The translations under genes were made by a program, and so were the position numbers. A DNA stretch of 64,000 nt from Paenibacillus puerhi (GTDB lineage: Bacteria > Bacillota > Bacilli > Paenibacillales > NBRC-103111), in contig NZ_WUWM01000002.1 in the NCBI RefSeq assembly GCF_009846885.1, positions 310,001 through 374,000 on the forward strand. The letters are read 5' to 3'. Under the pieces are notes generated by a model. That model saw nothing but the letters and a program-made list of their open reading frames with translations. It was not told where the DNA came from and ran no database searches. Positions within the stretch are counted from its first letter, which is position 1, and every line of letters begins with the position of its first letter. This document shows positions 63,583 through 64,000 of the stretch, piece by piece.

Positions 63583-64000
63583 TTATTTCACCTTTACGCT
63601 CTGCTTGCCAAGCAGCTCCTCAATCTGCGCGAACAGCTGGGGAGACGGCTTTACATTGAATTCGCCGCTGAGACCCAGCGTCTTCTGTGTTTTCTCATAA
63701 TAAAGGACGACCGGCAGCGGTCCGCCGTGCTGCCCGATCAGCTGCTTCAGCGCGGCAAGCACGGCCGGCTGCTCCCGCTCGGCGGCGATGCGCACGTAGA
63801 CGCGCTGGGTTGCCGACGGCGCCGGGCGGTCTCCCCCTGCCGCCGGCCGAGACTCGGTGGCAAATGCGGCCGACCGCTGGCTGCCGTCCCCTTTCCATGG
63901 CGCGCCGCCCTCGCGGACCGTCCCGCCCTCCGGCGGAAGACGCTCCGGGGTCTTCGCCTGCACTGCCGCAGCGCCCTGGCGCGCCGTGCCGCCCGCTGCA
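63583..64000 (-). CDS. dnaE: C-terminal end of DNA polymerase III alpha (DnaE), cut by window edge
   Basis: The minus frame is open to the right edge and ends at 63583. The end resembles the C-terminus of Bacillales DnaE: RVYVRIAAEREQPAVL, GGPLPVVLYYEKTQKTL, then FNVKPSPQLFAQIEELLG and SVKVK. The preceding part (about 63850-64000) is a GC-rich Ala/Pro/Gly linker without fold. No polymerase active site lies in the window; identity rests on this tail and on gene order ahead of accDA. Confidence 0.75.
   Translation of the reverse strand, partial: AAGGTARQGAAAVQAKTPERLPPEGGTVREGGAPWKGDGSQRSAAFATESRPAAGGDRPAPSATQRVYVRIAAEREQPAVLAALKQLIGQHGGPLPVVLYYEKTQKTLGLSGEFNVKPSPQLFAQIEELLGKQSVKVK

Overview
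The window looks like a chromosomal segment of a low- to mid-GC, endospore-forming Bacillales, most probably Paenibacillus or a close relative. Evidence: an alpha/beta-type small acid-soluble spore protein and a YtaF sporulation membrane protein; a B. subtilis-like order of housekeeping genes (dnaE, accDA, pyk, citZ-icd-mdh, phoPR, polA-mutM-ytaF-coaE, nrdR); stalk-domain exoproteins; and long intergenic repeat arrays. The species is an inference, because no database could be searched.

Layout. (1) About 1-24 kb is an accessory region that ends at an intact tRNA-Ala(GGC). It holds a PQQ-type beta-propeller exoprotein cut by the left edge, two secreted stalk-type proteins, a PadR regulator overlapping a BtrH-like gene, a virginiamycin B lyase-like gene, an ArsR/SRPBCC pair, and an autoregulated GntR/ABC operon. 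It continues with an Lsa-type ABC-F ribosome protection gene behind an attenuator leader, two HxlR regulators with two flavodoxin-fold quinone reductases and an MFS pump, a decayed PadR-DUF1048-DUF1048-ABC operon, and a two-component system with a frameshifted MMPL exporter. Gene fragments are common here: an SDR, an ABC permease, an alpha/beta-hydrolase tail, a copy of part of the BtrH-like gene, and two tRNA-Ala remnants. A dispersed repeat occurs twice.

(2) 24-33.5 kb is core: nrdR, a SASP gene, a lytic transglycosylase, coaE, ytaF, mutM, polA, a HAD hydrolase and an EAL-CBS-GGDEF cyclic-di-GMP protein. (3) 33.5-35.8 kb is a repeat-rich island: an 8-bp simple repeat, an IS1595-type transposase homologue whose first catalytic motif is lost, a 24-bp tandem array of about 13 units, and low-complexity DNA. 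(4) 35.8-46.4 kb is phosphate physiology: pstS-pstC-pstA-pstB-phoU with a Pho box, a chemoreceptor, a Gfo/Idh dehydrogenase and phoP-phoR. (5) 46.5-64 kb is central metabolism: a BASS transporter, class I fumarase, YfbR nucleotidase, citZ-icd-mdh with a CcpC-like operator, convergent ppx and ppk, a thioesterase, accD-accA-pyk without pfkA between accA and pyk, a PgpA-family protein and the 3' end of dnaE.

How the genes fit together. The pst operon, PhoPR, Ppx and Ppk make a phosphate and polyphosphate neighbourhood. Fumarase, citrate synthase, isocitrate dehydrogenase and malate dehydrogenase form a TCA block. In the accessory part, the lyase and the ABC-F protein could together cover both streptogramin components. 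The two HxlR loci share one promoter-operator architecture, which suggests a small electrophile or quinone regulon. Starts were chosen by ribosome binding site and family N-terminus and often differ from the longest reading frame.
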